Assembly: GCA_009841235.1 (NCBI GenBank)
Contig: VXMH01000031.1
Location: 1-64,000 of the forward strand
Direction of reading: 5' to 3'
DNA length: 64,000 bases
Origin: Caldilineaceae bacterium SB0661_bin_32
GTDB taxonomy: Bacteria > Chloroflexota > Anaerolineae > Caldilineales > Caldilineaceae
The translations under genes and the position numbers were made by a program. Numbering within the stretch: position 1 is the stretch's first letter; each line of letters starts with the position of its first letter. Below the pieces are notes generated by a model. That model was not told the origin of the DNA. It made no database searches and saw only the letters and a list, made by a program, of their open reading frames with translations. Below, piece by piece: positions 25,180 to 34,466 of this stretch.

Positions 25180-27432
25180 ATGGAACAAACCAGATTGTTT
25201 GAAGGTGCCCGTGTCTACTCCACGACTTTGGGCGACAAAGAGATCAGCATCGAGACGGGCATCCTTGCCCAGCAGGCGGGCGGCGCCGTAACAGTCCGTT
25301 GCGGCGACACGGTCATCCTCGCGACTGCCACGATGGACAGAGGCGTGCGGCCAGGAATCGGCTTCTTTCCCCTGACCGTCGATTTTGAGGAAAAGCTCTA
25401 CGCCGCCGGACGTATCCCCGGCAACCTATTCCGCCGCGAAGGCCGTCCAAGTGAACAGGCGATTCTCCTCTGCCGCCTGGTGGACCGGCCGCTGCGCCCT
25501 CTCTTTCCCAAAGGTATGCGCAACGAGGTGCAGATTATCCTCACCGCGCTCAGCTCGGACAACGAGCATCTGATCGACCCGCTTGCCATTATCGCCGCTT
25601 CAGCTGCCCTCTCAATTAGCGATATCCCCTGGGCCGGGCCGGTTGGCGCAGCTTCTCTCGCCTATGTGGACGGCGAGCTTATCGTCAATCCGACCGCTTC
25701 CGATATGGAGCTGAGTACACTCGGCTTGCAGGTTGCCGGCACCTCCGACAATATCCTTATGGTGGAAGCGGGCGCCGACGAGTTGCCGGAAGATATCATG
25801 CTGGATGGACTGCGCTTGGCCTACGAGTCAATGCAGCCCGTAATCCAGACGATACAACGGATGCAGGCTGAGATTGGGAAAGCAAAATATACCGACCACC
25901 CTGTCTTTGAGGCGGCCGCGGACACAGTCGAAAAGGTCAACCAGCTGGCGCGTGACAAGGTTAGGACAGTCGTGAGTGGAACGACTGACCGCGACGAACG
26001 CAAGGCCCGTCTCGCCGAGGTCCGCGACGAAACGATGGAGGCCCTAGCCGAGGCGATCGGTGCAGGTGAAGTCGACGCCGGGGATGTGGACGACGCGCTG
26101 GACAGCCTGCATAAGGAGGCGGTCCGTAGGCGCATCCTGGACGAGAGCGTCCGACCCGACGGCCGCGACCCCCGGACTGTACGCCCGATACAGGTACAGG
26201 TAGGAAACATTCCACGTGTCCATGGCAGCGGTCTGTTCATGCGCGGGGAAACCCATGTCCTGACGATCGCGACACTGGGTACGCCGGGCGACGCCCAACG
26301 CCTCTACACGTTGCAGCCGGAAGAAGAAAAACGTTATATCCACCACTACAACTTCCCACCCTATTCGACCGGCGAGGCCTACCCCATGCGCGGGCCAAAA
26401 CGCCGAGAAATCGGTCACGGCGCCCTGGCCGAAAGGGCATTGCAGCCGGTAATTCCCGACGAATTTCCCTACACCTTGCGACTGGTGAGCGAGGCGGTCA
26501 GCAGCAACGGCTCTACCAGCATGGGCTCGGTTTGCGGGAGCACCCTGGCGCTCATGGACGCCGGTGTCCCGATCGATGCGCCCGTTTCCGGAATTGCGAT
26601 GGGCCTTGTCCAGGATCAGGATTCCGGGGACTACATTGTCCTGTCCGACATCCAGGGCGTGGAAGATCATCTCGGCGATATGGACTTCAAAGTCGCCGGA
26701 AGCGGACACGGTATCACCGCCCTGCAGATGGATCTCAAAATCAAGGGGTTGGACTTTGAGATCCTGCGGATCGCCCTGGAGCAGGCCCGGCAGGGGCGCC
26801 TGCACATTTTGGAAAAGATGCTGGCGGTACTCCCCGAAGCACGAGACGAGCTCAGCCCCTTCGCGCCTCGAATCCTCACCGTAAGCGTCGATCCGGAAAA
26901 GATCGGCAAAATTATCGGCCCGGGCGGCAAGACCGTTCGTGCTCTACAGGAACGATACGAAGTCAAGATCGATATCGACGACGACGGTTCGGTATTTATC
27001 TCAGGCCTTAACGGTCTGGCAGCCGAAGAAGCCCGCCGCGAAATCGAATCTCTGACCGAAGAGGTCGAAATTGGCAAGATCTACACCGGGCAAGTCGTGA
27101 GAGTGGAAGCCTATGGCGCTTTTGTCAACCTGCTTCCTGGCGTGGATGGGTTAGTGCATATCAGCCAGTTGGCAGACTACCGGGTCAACAATGTAGAGGA
27201 AATCGCCAACGTAGGCGATGAACTCACGACCATGGTGATCGACATCGATCCGGCAGGCAAGATTCGTTTGAGCCGCCAGGCTGTACTGGAAGGCTGGAGT
27301 GCAGAAGAAGCTCGCGACCGCGACCGTGGAGGGCGCCGCGGCGGCGGCGGCCGCGAACGGGAACGCGGAGGACGCGGAGGTAACCGCGAGCGGGACCGCA
27401 GCATGAGAAACGGTGGCCGTCCCCGCAGATAA
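25180..27432 (+). CDS. pnp: Polyribonucleotide nucleotidyltransferase
   Basis: Phosphate-dependent 3'-5' exoribonuclease of the RNA degradation machinery, 750 residues. Two RNase PH domains are joined by an all-helical region; the second has [10 protein letters not shown] and [20 protein letters not shown] (about residues 409-465). The KH domain has IIGPGGKT (about 578), and the S1 domain starts at [18 protein letters not shown] (about 631). After about residue 705 the tail is unusually rich in Arg and Gly. It pairs with rpsO upstream. Confidence 0.97.
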   Translation: MEQTRLFEGARVYSTTLGDKEISIETGILAQQAGGAVTVRCGDTVILATATMDRGVRPGIGFFPLTVDFEEKLYAAGRIPGNLFRREGRPSEQAILLCRLVDRPLRPLFPKGMRNEVQIILTALSSDNEHLIDPLAIIAASAALSISDIPWAGPVGAASLAYVDGELIVNPTASDMELSTLGLQVAGTSDNILMVEAGADELPEDIMLDGLRLAYESMQPVIQTIQRMQAEIGKAKYTDHPVFEAAADTVEKVNQLARDKVRTVVSGTTDRDERKARLAEVRDETMEALAEAIGAGEVDAGDVDDALDSLHKEAVRRRILDESVRPDGRDPRTVRPIQVQVGNIPRVHGSGLFMRGETHVLTIATLGTPGDAQRLYTLQPEEEKRYIHHYNFPPYSTGEAYPMRGPKRREIGHGALAERALQPVIPDEFPYTLRLVSEAVSSNGSTSMGSVCGSTLALMDAGVPIDAPVSGIAMGLVQDQDSGDYIVLSDIQGVEDHLGDMDFKVAGSGHGITALQMDLKIKGLDFEILRIALEQARQGRLHILEKMLAVLPEARDELSPFAPRILTVSVDPEKIGKIIGPGGKTVRALQERYEVKIDIDDDGSVFISGLNGLAAEEARREIESLTEEVEIGKIYTGQVVRVEAYGAFVNLLPGVDGLVHISQLADYRVNNVEEIANVGDELTTMVIDIDPAGKIRLSRQAVLEGWSAEEARDRDRGGRRGGGGRERERGGRGGNRERDRSMRNGGRPRR

Positions 27433-27478
27433 GAGGCGGCGCCCCGCCAGAGAGTCAGGTTGTAGGCTCGTTCGATCG

Positions 27479-28240
27479 ATGAAGATGTCGACTCGAAATC
27501 AGGAAGAGAAGGCCAGTCCTCGTGAATTGCTGCCTGCGGATCATCCGCAGGCAGGCGTTTTCCCTGCAGAACAATCGAGTCGGCTCGGTCCTGGGAGAGT
27601 TTTGGCGTCCACCGGCTCCGGCAATCCGGCGGTTGGCCGGTCCGCCTCCGATTCGCAAGACATGACCACCGCCGCTGTCATCGTTTCTACGCTAAAGGAA
27701 ATCTTGCAGATCGTTCTCCCTGCCATCTTCCTGGCAGCGCTTATTCATCTCTTCCTGGCGCAAGCAACGATTGTGCGCGGGCAGAGTATGCAGCCGAACC
27801 TTCGACCTGAAGAGAGGCTGATCATGGAAAAGCTGAGTTACTACTTTCAGGCCCCTCGACACAACGAGATTGTCGTACTGGATATGCCCGAGTCGCGGGC
27901 GCTGATAATCAAGCGCGTCGTAGGACGCCCGGGAGAAACGGTTGAGATTCATCAGGGACGCCTCCTTGTCGACGGTCGTGAAGTGGTCCCAACGGAGGAC
28001 GTCGAGCAAGGCTTACAGGTCCACACGGCCGGGGAGGCCGGCCGGCCGGTCCCAAGCTTCGGGGACTTCCGCTCCGACTACGGCCCCGTCACGCTGGCAG
28101 AGGACGTGTTCTTCGTTCTGGGCGACAACCGTGACAATAGCAACGACAGCCGCACTTTTGGTCCGGTTCACCGCGACTACATCAGGGGCCGTATCTGGAT
28201 ACGTTACTGGCCGTTGACGAGATTTACCATTTTCAGATAG
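27479..28240 (+). CDS. lepB: Signal peptidase I
   Basis: Membrane serine protease that removes signal peptides during export. It is 253 residues from the chosen ATG. After a long hydrophilic N-terminus (about 55 residues) comes one membrane helix, then the nucleophile Ser in RGQSMQPNL (about residue 104) and the general base Lys in LIIKRVVGRPGE (about 145). VLGDNRDNSNDSR near residue 220 is the last signature box. The start is uncertain, because an in-frame ATG lies six bases later and no good ribosome site is seen. Confidence 0.93.
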   Translation: MKMSTRNQEEKASPRELLPADHPQAGVFPAEQSSRLGPGRVLASTGSGNPAVGRSASDSQDMTTAAVIVSTLKEILQIVLPAIFLAALIHLFLAQATIVRGQSMQPNLRPEERLIMEKLSYYFQAPRHNEIVVLDMPESRALIIKRVVGRPGETVEIHQGRLLVDGREVVPTEDVEQGLQVHTAGEAGRPVPSFGDFRSDYGPVTLAEDVFFVLGDNRDNSNDSRTFGPVHRDYIRGRIWIRYWPLTRFTIFR

Positions 28241-28324
28241 TCTGAACCGTAATCTGCTTGAGGCGCCGCCAGCGCCGAAAGCTACGGCGGCATGAGGCGT
28301 GCGCCTTTCTGCATCTCCAAAGGC

Positions 28325-30130
28325 ATGAATACAAAAAAGTGGAGTACGACCACAAAAATAGTGGTGTCATCGCTTCTCGGCCTCCTGGCCGCGCTACTGC
28401 TCTACGCGTTCCGAGTGATGATCCAACCGACGATCATCGCCCTCTTGCTCACCTTTGTCCTCTACCAGCCGGTAAGTTGGGTGCAGCAGCGCACCGGCTG
28501 GAGCCGGGCCACCTCGATCGTTGCCGTCTATCTGCTGGTGATTCTCATTCTGATCATTGGGCCTATTATCTTCGTGCCCCGCGTAGTCACGTCGGTTGAA
28601 TCTCTTCTCGTTCTGCTCGAGACCATGGTCACCGACATGCAGTCGGTCGCTTCAGGGCCCCTTCCGTCCATCTTCGGATATAGCCTCAATATCGACGATA
28701 TTCTTCAACAGTTGGGCACCGTCATTCAGAATGTACTCTCACAGGCCGGCACAGGTGTCCTCGGATTGGCAGCCACCTTTACAGCCGGAGTGCTGACCAC
28801 CATCTACGTGCTTGTGCTGGGCTTCTGGTTGCTCAAAGACATTATCAAGTTGCAGCGCATGGTGATGAACGCGCTGCCGCCGGAGTACCGGGATGATGTC
28901 CAGCGTATGACCCAGGAACTCGGCGAAATCTGGATGGCATTTCTGCGCGGGCAGCTGGTTTTGGGCCTTGTGGTTGGGTTCATGACCTGGATCATCATGT
29001 CGATTGTCGGTCTGCCCAATGCAGCGGCTCTGGCTCTGCTCGCCGGTATTCTTGAATTTCTGCCCACCGTGGGTCCTGGAATCAGCGGCGCTATCGGCAC
29101 GCTTGTGGCGCTCTTGCAAGGTCCCACCTGGCTCCCGATTGGCAATATCCCTTTCGCCATCATCGTCCTGATCCTGTACGTCATCATTACACAGGTCGAA
29201 AGCGTCTATCTCATTCCCCGCCTCGTCGGGCGCCGCGTGCGCCTCCATCCCGCCGTCACCTTTACCGGAATCATCAGCGCCGCGCTCGTCTTCGGAGTCC
29301 TGGGCGTGCTTCTGATTACCCCGACAATCGCCAGTGTGCGCGCCCTCTTGGGATATGTCTTCCGTAAACTGCGCGATCTGGAGCCGTTCGAGTCTCAACA
29401 ACGGCAAGACGAGATTCAGATTCCCGGGCTTATCGGCGGCCATTGGATCGAAGGCATCGTATTTGATCTCGATGGTACCCTGACCCATCTTGACTGGTCC
29501 CTGGCAACCGAACTGGCCCAGCGCTTTGACCGGTTCGAGCAGTTCTGGCCCGGCGAAAGGCGTGAGCAGTTCTTCCGTCGCTTTATGGCTTGGATGGAGG
29601 GGCCTTCCCTGGCAATCATAAACCTGCTCACGTGGCTCAGGCTGCACGAAGACGCGCGCCGGCTTACGCGCCGCATGCAACGTGTGCGGGGCTTCCCCCC
29701 CAGTGAAGCGCAGACCCTGCGCGATGGCGTGCCCGAGTTGCTCACGGAGTTGCGGCAGCAATACAAGGTGGCGCTGATTACGAACCGTTCGCGAAACGAG
29801 CTGGACTCTTTCTTCCAGCACGCCGAACTGCCCGACGACCTGTTTGACGCCGTCGTCACCAGGGACGACCTGCGCAAGCCTTCCCCCAACAGCGAAGGAC
29901 TGTTGAAGGTGTTGGAGATTCTTAATCTTCCCGCAGACGCGTGTCTGGTCGTTGGTGATACCGAACTCCAGCTGCGCGTCGGCGAGGCGGTCGGCGCGGT
30001 GCAGGTTGGTCTCCTGTGCGGCATGGGCGCGACGCAGAACTTCAGCAACGCAGACCTGATCCTGGAAACGCCGACAGACCTGATTGGCTACCTGAATCGC
30101 CCACAGGTGATGGCGAAACTGTGGTCGTGA
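28325..30130 (+). CDS. AI-2E family permease fused to a HAD-family phosphatase
   Basis: A 601-residue two-part protein. Residues about 8-360 form an AI-2E/PerM-type transporter with seven to eight helices, including FLRGQLVLGLVVG and LEFLPTVGPGISG. Residues about 375-601 form a HAD hydrolase. Its motif I is FDLDGTLT (about 380), motif II LITNRS, motif III Lys in DLRKPSP and motif IV VVGDTE, so all four catalytic motifs look intact. The frame is continuous with no stop between the halves. The start could instead be ATG 28292. Joint function is unknown. Confidence 0.85.
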   Translation: MNTKKWSTTTKIVVSSLLGLLAALLLYAFRVMIQPTIIALLLTFVLYQPVSWVQQRTGWSRATSIVAVYLLVILILIIGPIIFVPRVVTSVESLLVLLETMVTDMQSVASGPLPSIFGYSLNIDDILQQLGTVIQNVLSQAGTGVLGLAATFTAGVLTTIYVLVLGFWLLKDIIKLQRMVMNALPPEYRDDVQRMTQELGEIWMAFLRGQLVLGLVVGFMTWIIMSIVGLPNAAALALLAGILEFLPTVGPGISGAIGTLVALLQGPTWLPIGNIPFAIIVLILYVIITQVESVYLIPRLVGRRVRLHPAVTFTGIISAALVFGVLGVLLITPTIASVRALLGYVFRKLRDLEPFESQQRQDEIQIPGLIGGHWIEGIVFDLDGTLTHLDWSLATELAQRFDRFEQFWPGERREQFFRRFMAWMEGPSLAIINLLTWLRLHEDARRLTRRMQRVRGFPPSEAQTLRDGVPELLTELRQQYKVALITNRSRNELDSFFQHAELPDDLFDAVVTRDDLRKPSPNSEGLLKVLEILNLPADACLVVGDTELQLRVGEAVGAVQVGLLCGMGATQNFSNADLILETPTDLIGYLNRPQVMAKLWS

Positions 30131-30153
30131 GACAAGCGCAGAGTGCCACCAGC

Positions 30154-32772
30154 TTAACGCGCCCGAATCCGGTCGGCGCCAGTCCCCCTTTCCGTCTCTA
30201 TCCACATCAGCTTCCCGTCGCTCCGTATATGGATGCGCCCCTCCAGGTCGTTTCTCAGGATCAGTCGCCCGTCCAGTATCTCCAGCACCTCGGGGTCCGG
30301 GTGCCCATAACGGTTCTCAGCGCCGACCTGGATAACCGCAACGCTTGGGCCGACCGCCTCGACAAACGCACTGCTGCTGCTGTGCTCGCTGCCGTGGTGT
30401 CCTACCTTGAGCACCTGCGCTGCCAGCGGTTGGCCCCCGCGCAGCAGTCGCGCCTCACTGGGTTGCCCCGCATCGCCGGTAAGCAGCGCTGTGAAATCGC
30501 CGTATACCAGCTTCAGAACCAGCGACCGCTCGTTCTTGTCATCCTCATCGAAACTTTTCAATTCCTCTTCGGGTGGCGGCCAAAGCGCCCACAACGCGAC
30601 TCCGTCACCGAGATCCAGCCAGCCTCCCCGCTGAAGCCCTTCCACCGGCACATTTGCTGCGCCGAGGGCCGACAGCCAGATCTCTGAATCCTCGTGGCCG
30701 AGCGTGTTCTCGCTGATAATTGCGCTACCGATCTTGAATCGTTCCGGTAGGTCGGTCTGGCCGCCCAGATGATCCCAGTCGGGGTGGGTCACGAGCGCGT
30801 AATCGATCCGTCTGTCCCAAAAAGGCATTACCGCGCCCAGCTCGGCGTAAAGTTGCTGGCTGTCATCGCCACCGTCGATCAATACCTGGCGCCCGCTGGG
30901 TGTCTGGATAAAGATTCCGTCCCCCTGCCCGACGTCCAGGAACTGTACATGGAGCTGGCCGTCCGGCTGAGTCAAGGCGAACCACCACACCAGCCCCGCG
31001 ACTGCAGCAAAGACGCCAGCTGTCCAGTTCGCCTTCCTGAGCAATACTAACCTTATGCGCGTCGAAGCCTCCCGGTGAGGCAGAGCGCATAATCGGATGG
31101 CCCTTCTCCAAAACCGGCGCAGAGAATTCGATATCGGTCTTCGCCAGTACAGCCCCAGAATGGCGGCGTAGGTGAGAGCCGCGGCACTACCTCCGAACCA
31201 GTTGACCTCAACACTGGCGCCTTGGAAACTCGCGCTCCAGTTTACGACCATCGTCGTCCACCTCAGACTCGCGTAGGGTATGAACAGAAGGTACTGCGCG
31301 ACCTGTTCCAGGCCCGAAAACCCCACTGTCAGGGCAATGCCTCCGAATATCATTATCCAGGGTTGAACGGGTGCGATCAACAGATTTGCCAGCAAACTGA
31401 TCAAGCTGAGACGTCCAAAGTAATGTGCGATCAGTGGAAAAGTCGCTATGTTGGCCGCAAGGGACATTATCAGAGCATCGCGCAGCAGGTCGCCGATCGA
31501 GCTGGGCATGAGAAACTCCGCCCCGGGACTACCGGGTGATGGCCCCCATTTTCGCAGGCGCGTTATCAGCGGATTCAGAAACGAGCTGAATCCGCCGGTA
31601 AGAGCAGGGCCAATCAGGATCAGGCCGGCTGTGGCCGCGCTGCTGAGTTGAAAGCCCACGTCCCAGAGCATGAGAGGACTCCACAGCGTCATCAACCAGC
31701 ACGCCGCGGCGAGACTTACCAGGGCAGTGCTCCGGCGCCCCAGCACCGTTGCAACTGCAAACAAACTGCCCATAAGGGCCGCACGCATTACCGCGGCGTC
31801 GCCTCCGACCAGGAGCGCGTAGAAGGCGAGGCCGCCCAGGGTCGGCCACAGCGCGCCGCGTTTCCCAAACGACCGGATTCCCAGGGCCATAAGTACGCAG
31901 GTCACCAGCGCCACATTGCTGCCGCTGATAACGATAACATGGCTCGTGCCCGTGAGGTTGAATTTGTCGTACAACTCCCGGGGAATACCGGCTTCAATGC
32001 CCAATAGCATCCCGTTTGCCAGGGACGCATGAGGTTCCGGCAGCAGACGGTTCAACAGCATCTCGCCGCGACTGCGCACATCGTAGATCAACTCAAGCGG
32101 AAAGCTACCGCGCAGCATCCCCGGCTGCGGCTCTATGCGCGGCCGCAGCAACAAGCTGTGAATATGCTTGCGCGCCAAGTAGGCCCGGTAGTCAAAGTCC
32201 TCGAAGATCGGGGGTTCCGTCAACTCGCCTCTTACCCGTACGCTCTCACCGTAGCGATAACGGTAGACGTCCCCTGTCTGAATACGCAGGCGCCCGCTGA
32301 CCTTCTTCCTCTCGCCGGAAAGCTCCAGGGACTCCACCTCGATGTCCAAACGCTGGCGCCCGTCTCTCAGGACAGGATAACTTGCCACAAAGCCGTCTAC
32401 GGTGACGCGCGGGCTGCTGCTATCTCTTTCGTCACCGTTATAGTACGCCAATTGGGATGGCCCCAGACAGGGTTGCGGCGGGTGCGAACCCAGGCGCAAA
32501 ACACCGCAAATACCGGCCAGTGCAACCGCGCCAATAAGCCAGCTGGAAAGAGACCTGCGCGGGGCCGCAAAGCCAGCCGTCGCCGGCCAGCGCATAGGTT
32601 TCGCAGCTTTGGCAACGCCTTTGGCATCCATCCAAAGACAAACGGGAATGAGAGCCAGCGCCGCTATCCAATAGTGGTGGCCGATACCGCAGCTAGACCA
32701 TCCCCTATGCCAGAGAAACTGTCCAACAGCTATACCCACCAGGTAGGCGATGGCAAGATAGAGTAACTTCAA
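30154..32772 (-). CDS. comEC: DNA uptake channel protein ComEC/Rec2
   Basis: Membrane channel for single-stranded DNA entry in natural transformation, 872 residues. The N-terminal part has several helices and a DUF4131/OB-like region (VDGFVASYPVL onward). The central Competence domain contains LSLLANLLIAP and HVIVISGSNVALV. The C-terminal metallo-beta-lactamase domain has FLDVGQGDGIFIQTP, VTHPDWDHLGGQ and VGHHGSEHSS. The start is a TTG with no clear ribosome site, so the N-terminus is less sure. No comEA lies next to it. Confidence 0.93.
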   Translation of the reverse strand: MKLLYLAIAYLVGIAVGQFLWHRGWSSCGIGHHYWIAALALIPVCLWMDAKGVAKAAKPMRWPATAGFAAPRRSLSSWLIGAVALAGICGVLRLGSHPPQPCLGPSQLAYYNGDERDSSSPRVTVDGFVASYPVLRDGRQRLDIEVESLELSGERKKVSGRLRIQTGDVYRYRYGESVRVRGELTEPPIFEDFDYRAYLARKHIHSLLLRPRIEPQPGMLRGSFPLELIYDVRSRGEMLLNRLLPEPHASLANGMLLGIEAGIPRELYDKFNLTGTSHVIVISGSNVALVTCVLMALGIRSFGKRGALWPTLGGLAFYALLVGGDAAVMRAALMGSLFAVATVLGRRSTALVSLAAACWLMTLWSPLMLWDVGFQLSSAATAGLILIGPALTGGFSSFLNPLITRLRKWGPSPGSPGAEFLMPSSIGDLLRDALIMSLAANIATFPLIAHYFGRLSLISLLANLLIAPVQPWIMIFGGIALTVGFSGLEQVAQYLLFIPYASLRWTTMVVNWSASFQGASVEVNWFGGSAAALTYAAILGLYWRRPISNSLRRFWRRAIRLCALPHREASTRIRLVLLRKANWTAGVFAAVAGLVWWFALTQPDGQLHVQFLDVGQGDGIFIQTPSGRQVLIDGGDDSQQLYAELGAVMPFWDRRIDYALVTHPDWDHLGGQTDLPERFKIGSAIISENTLGHEDSEIWLSALGAANVPVEGLQRGGWLDLGDGVALWALWPPPEEELKSFDEDDKNERSLVLKLVYGDFTALLTGDAGQPSEARLLRGGQPLAAQVLKVGHHGSEHSSSSAFVEAVGPSVAVIQVGAENRYGHPDPEVLEILDGRLILRNDLEGRIHIRSDGKLMWIETERGTGADRIRAR

Positions 32773-33069
32773 CTTGAATGAGCCAAATGGAAGTGCAACA
32801 TCGGGTCGGGGCCAATCTGGGCGAGAGAATGTTACTCTATGTCGGGATATTAAACTACATCGAGACGCTGGCTGTCGCTGAGGGCAGACAGCGGGTTGCG
32901 CTGTAGGAAGAACATATAAACGACAGGTTTTCCTCTCGACTTGATCTTGTGGTATAACTGAACCGGAGTAGGCTCCTTGTGATTTTCCCGATTCCCTCGT
33001 AGCCCAAAGCGGACTTCATAACTTACGCATAGAGTTTCCAACACCCGAACCCATCGAGGAGGCAGTTCT

Positions 33070-33981
33070 TTGCAAGCAATTGAATTTGTAGCACCAACAA
33101 CTGTGGACGAGGCAATCTCGGCCCTGGCTGCCGGGGGCGGAAGGGCCCGCCCGCTTAGCGGGGGCACCGACCTCATTGCTCAGCTTCAGGAAGGGCGCCT
33201 CGCACTGGACACAGTCGTCGACCTGAAGCGAATCCCCGAATTGATGGCGATTTCCATCAGCGGCGACGGCCTGACCCTGGGCGCTTCCGCGTCCTGCCAT
33301 TCGATCAACGCCAATCAGGCGATTCGCGACGCCTTTCCGGCATTGATCGATTCGACACACCTGATCGGCGGTACCCAGATCCAGGGGCGCGCCAGCCTTG
33401 GCGGCAACCTGTGTAACTCTTCTCCGGCCGCCGATTCGATTCCCAATCTTATTGCCCACAGCGTCACCTGTAATATTGCAGGCCCCAACGGCCGCCGCCC
33501 GGTCGCAGTGGAGGATTTTTGTACGGGACCTGGCCGCAATGTGCTGGAAGATGGCGAGTTTCTGGTCTCGCTGGATTTCCCCACGCCGCCCGCTAACTTC
33601 GGCGCAGCCTATCTGCGATTCATCCCGCGCAATGAGATGGATATTGCGGTTGTCGGCGCCGGCGCCTCCGTTGTTTTAAGCGATGACAAGAGTACAATCC
33701 AGTCTGCACGTGTGGCGCTGGGCGCTGTCGCGCCGACCCCGCTTTACGTGGAGGAGGCAGGAGACGCTTTGGCCGGTCAACCGGTCTCCGAAGAGTCCCT
33801 GGCCAAGGCCGCCGAGCTGGCCAAGGCCGCGGCAAGACCGATCAGCGACATGCGTGGAACGATCCCCCAGCGCAAACACCTCTCTGCTGTACTGACACAG
33901 CGCGCTCTGCGGATCGCAATCGACCGGGCACGAGGCACCAAAACTGTTGACGAATTGGGGAGACTGAACGGACATGGCTAA
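33070..33981 (+). CDS. Molybdenum hydroxylase FAD-binding subunit
   Basis: Medium subunit (CoxM/XdhB type) of a xanthine dehydrogenase-family enzyme, which carries electrons from the Fe-S subunit to NAD or another acceptor. It is 303 residues. GGGRARPLSGGTDL (about residues 22-35) and TQIQGRASLGGNLCNSSPAAD (about 101-121) contact FAD. The start is TTG with AGGAGG about eight bases upstream. The stop overlaps the start of the 2Fe-2S subunit gene by eight bases, which suggests coupled translation. Confidence 0.93.
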   Translation: MQAIEFVAPTTVDEAISALAAGGGRARPLSGGTDLIAQLQEGRLALDTVVDLKRIPELMAISISGDGLTLGASASCHSINANQAIRDAFPALIDSTHLIGGTQIQGRASLGGNLCNSSPAADSIPNLIAHSVTCNIAGPNGRRPVAVEDFCTGPGRNVLEDGEFLVSLDFPTPPANFGAAYLRFIPRNEMDIAVVGAGASVVLSDDKSTIQSARVALGAVAPTPLYVEEAGDALAGQPVSEESLAKAAELAKAAARPISDMRGTIPQRKHLSAVLTQRALRIAIDRARGTKTVDELGRLNGHG

Positions 33982-34447
33982 AAAGATCGCTGTAGAAACA
34001 ACACTGAATGGCGAAGAGACCGTTTTCCTTTGCGAGCCTCGTCAGACACTGCTGGAGGCGCTCAGGGACAATCTGGGCCTTATCGGCAGCAAAGAAGGCT
34101 GCGGCAACGGCAACTGCGGCGCCTGCAACGTGATCCTGGACGGCGTTCTCGTCAACTCCTGTCTCGTGCTGGCGCCGGAAATCGAAGGCCGCTCGGTCGT
34201 GACGATCGAAGGCATCGCAGAAGATGGTGAGCTGCATCCGCTGCAGCAGAAATTCCTTGAGCACGCCTCTTTGCAGTGCGGTATCTGCACGCCGGGCTTC
34301 ATCGTCTCCGCCAAGTCGCTGTTGGATGACAATCCCGACCCCAGCGAGCATGATGTGCGCTTGTGGCTCGCAGGCAATCTCTGTCGTTGCACAGGCTATG
34401 ACAAGATTGTGCGGGCTGTGTTGGACGTGGCCGAAAGCGACGCCTAG
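33974..34447 (+). CDS. Molybdenum hydroxylase 2Fe-2S subunit
   Basis: Small subunit (CoxS type) with two 2Fe-2S clusters, 157 residues. The N-terminal plant-type cluster uses GCGNGNCGACNV and the Cys in VNSCLV. The second uses CGICTPGF and NLCRCTGYDKI near residues 98-140. Its length is typical (about 155-165). It overlaps the FAD subunit gene and precedes the large subunit gene by 19 bases. Confidence 0.96.
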   Translation: MAKKIAVETTLNGEETVFLCEPRQTLLEALRDNLGLIGSKEGCGNGNCGACNVILDGVLVNSCLVLAPEIEGRSVVTIEGIAEDGELHPLQQKFLEHASLQCGICTPGFIVSAKSLLDDNPDPSEHDVRLWLAGNLCRCTGYDKIVRAVLDVAESDA

Positions 34448-34466
34448 CCCGGAGGAGGATATCTAA

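Noticed and set aside
25821-26805. Long minus-strand frames within pnp.
   Set aside because: Shadow frames in a GC-rich gene; pnp is well supported.
28739-30205. A 488-codon open frame on the minus strand opposite the permease-HAD fusion.
   Set aside because: Composition is typical of an antisense shadow and the plus-strand protein has clear domains.
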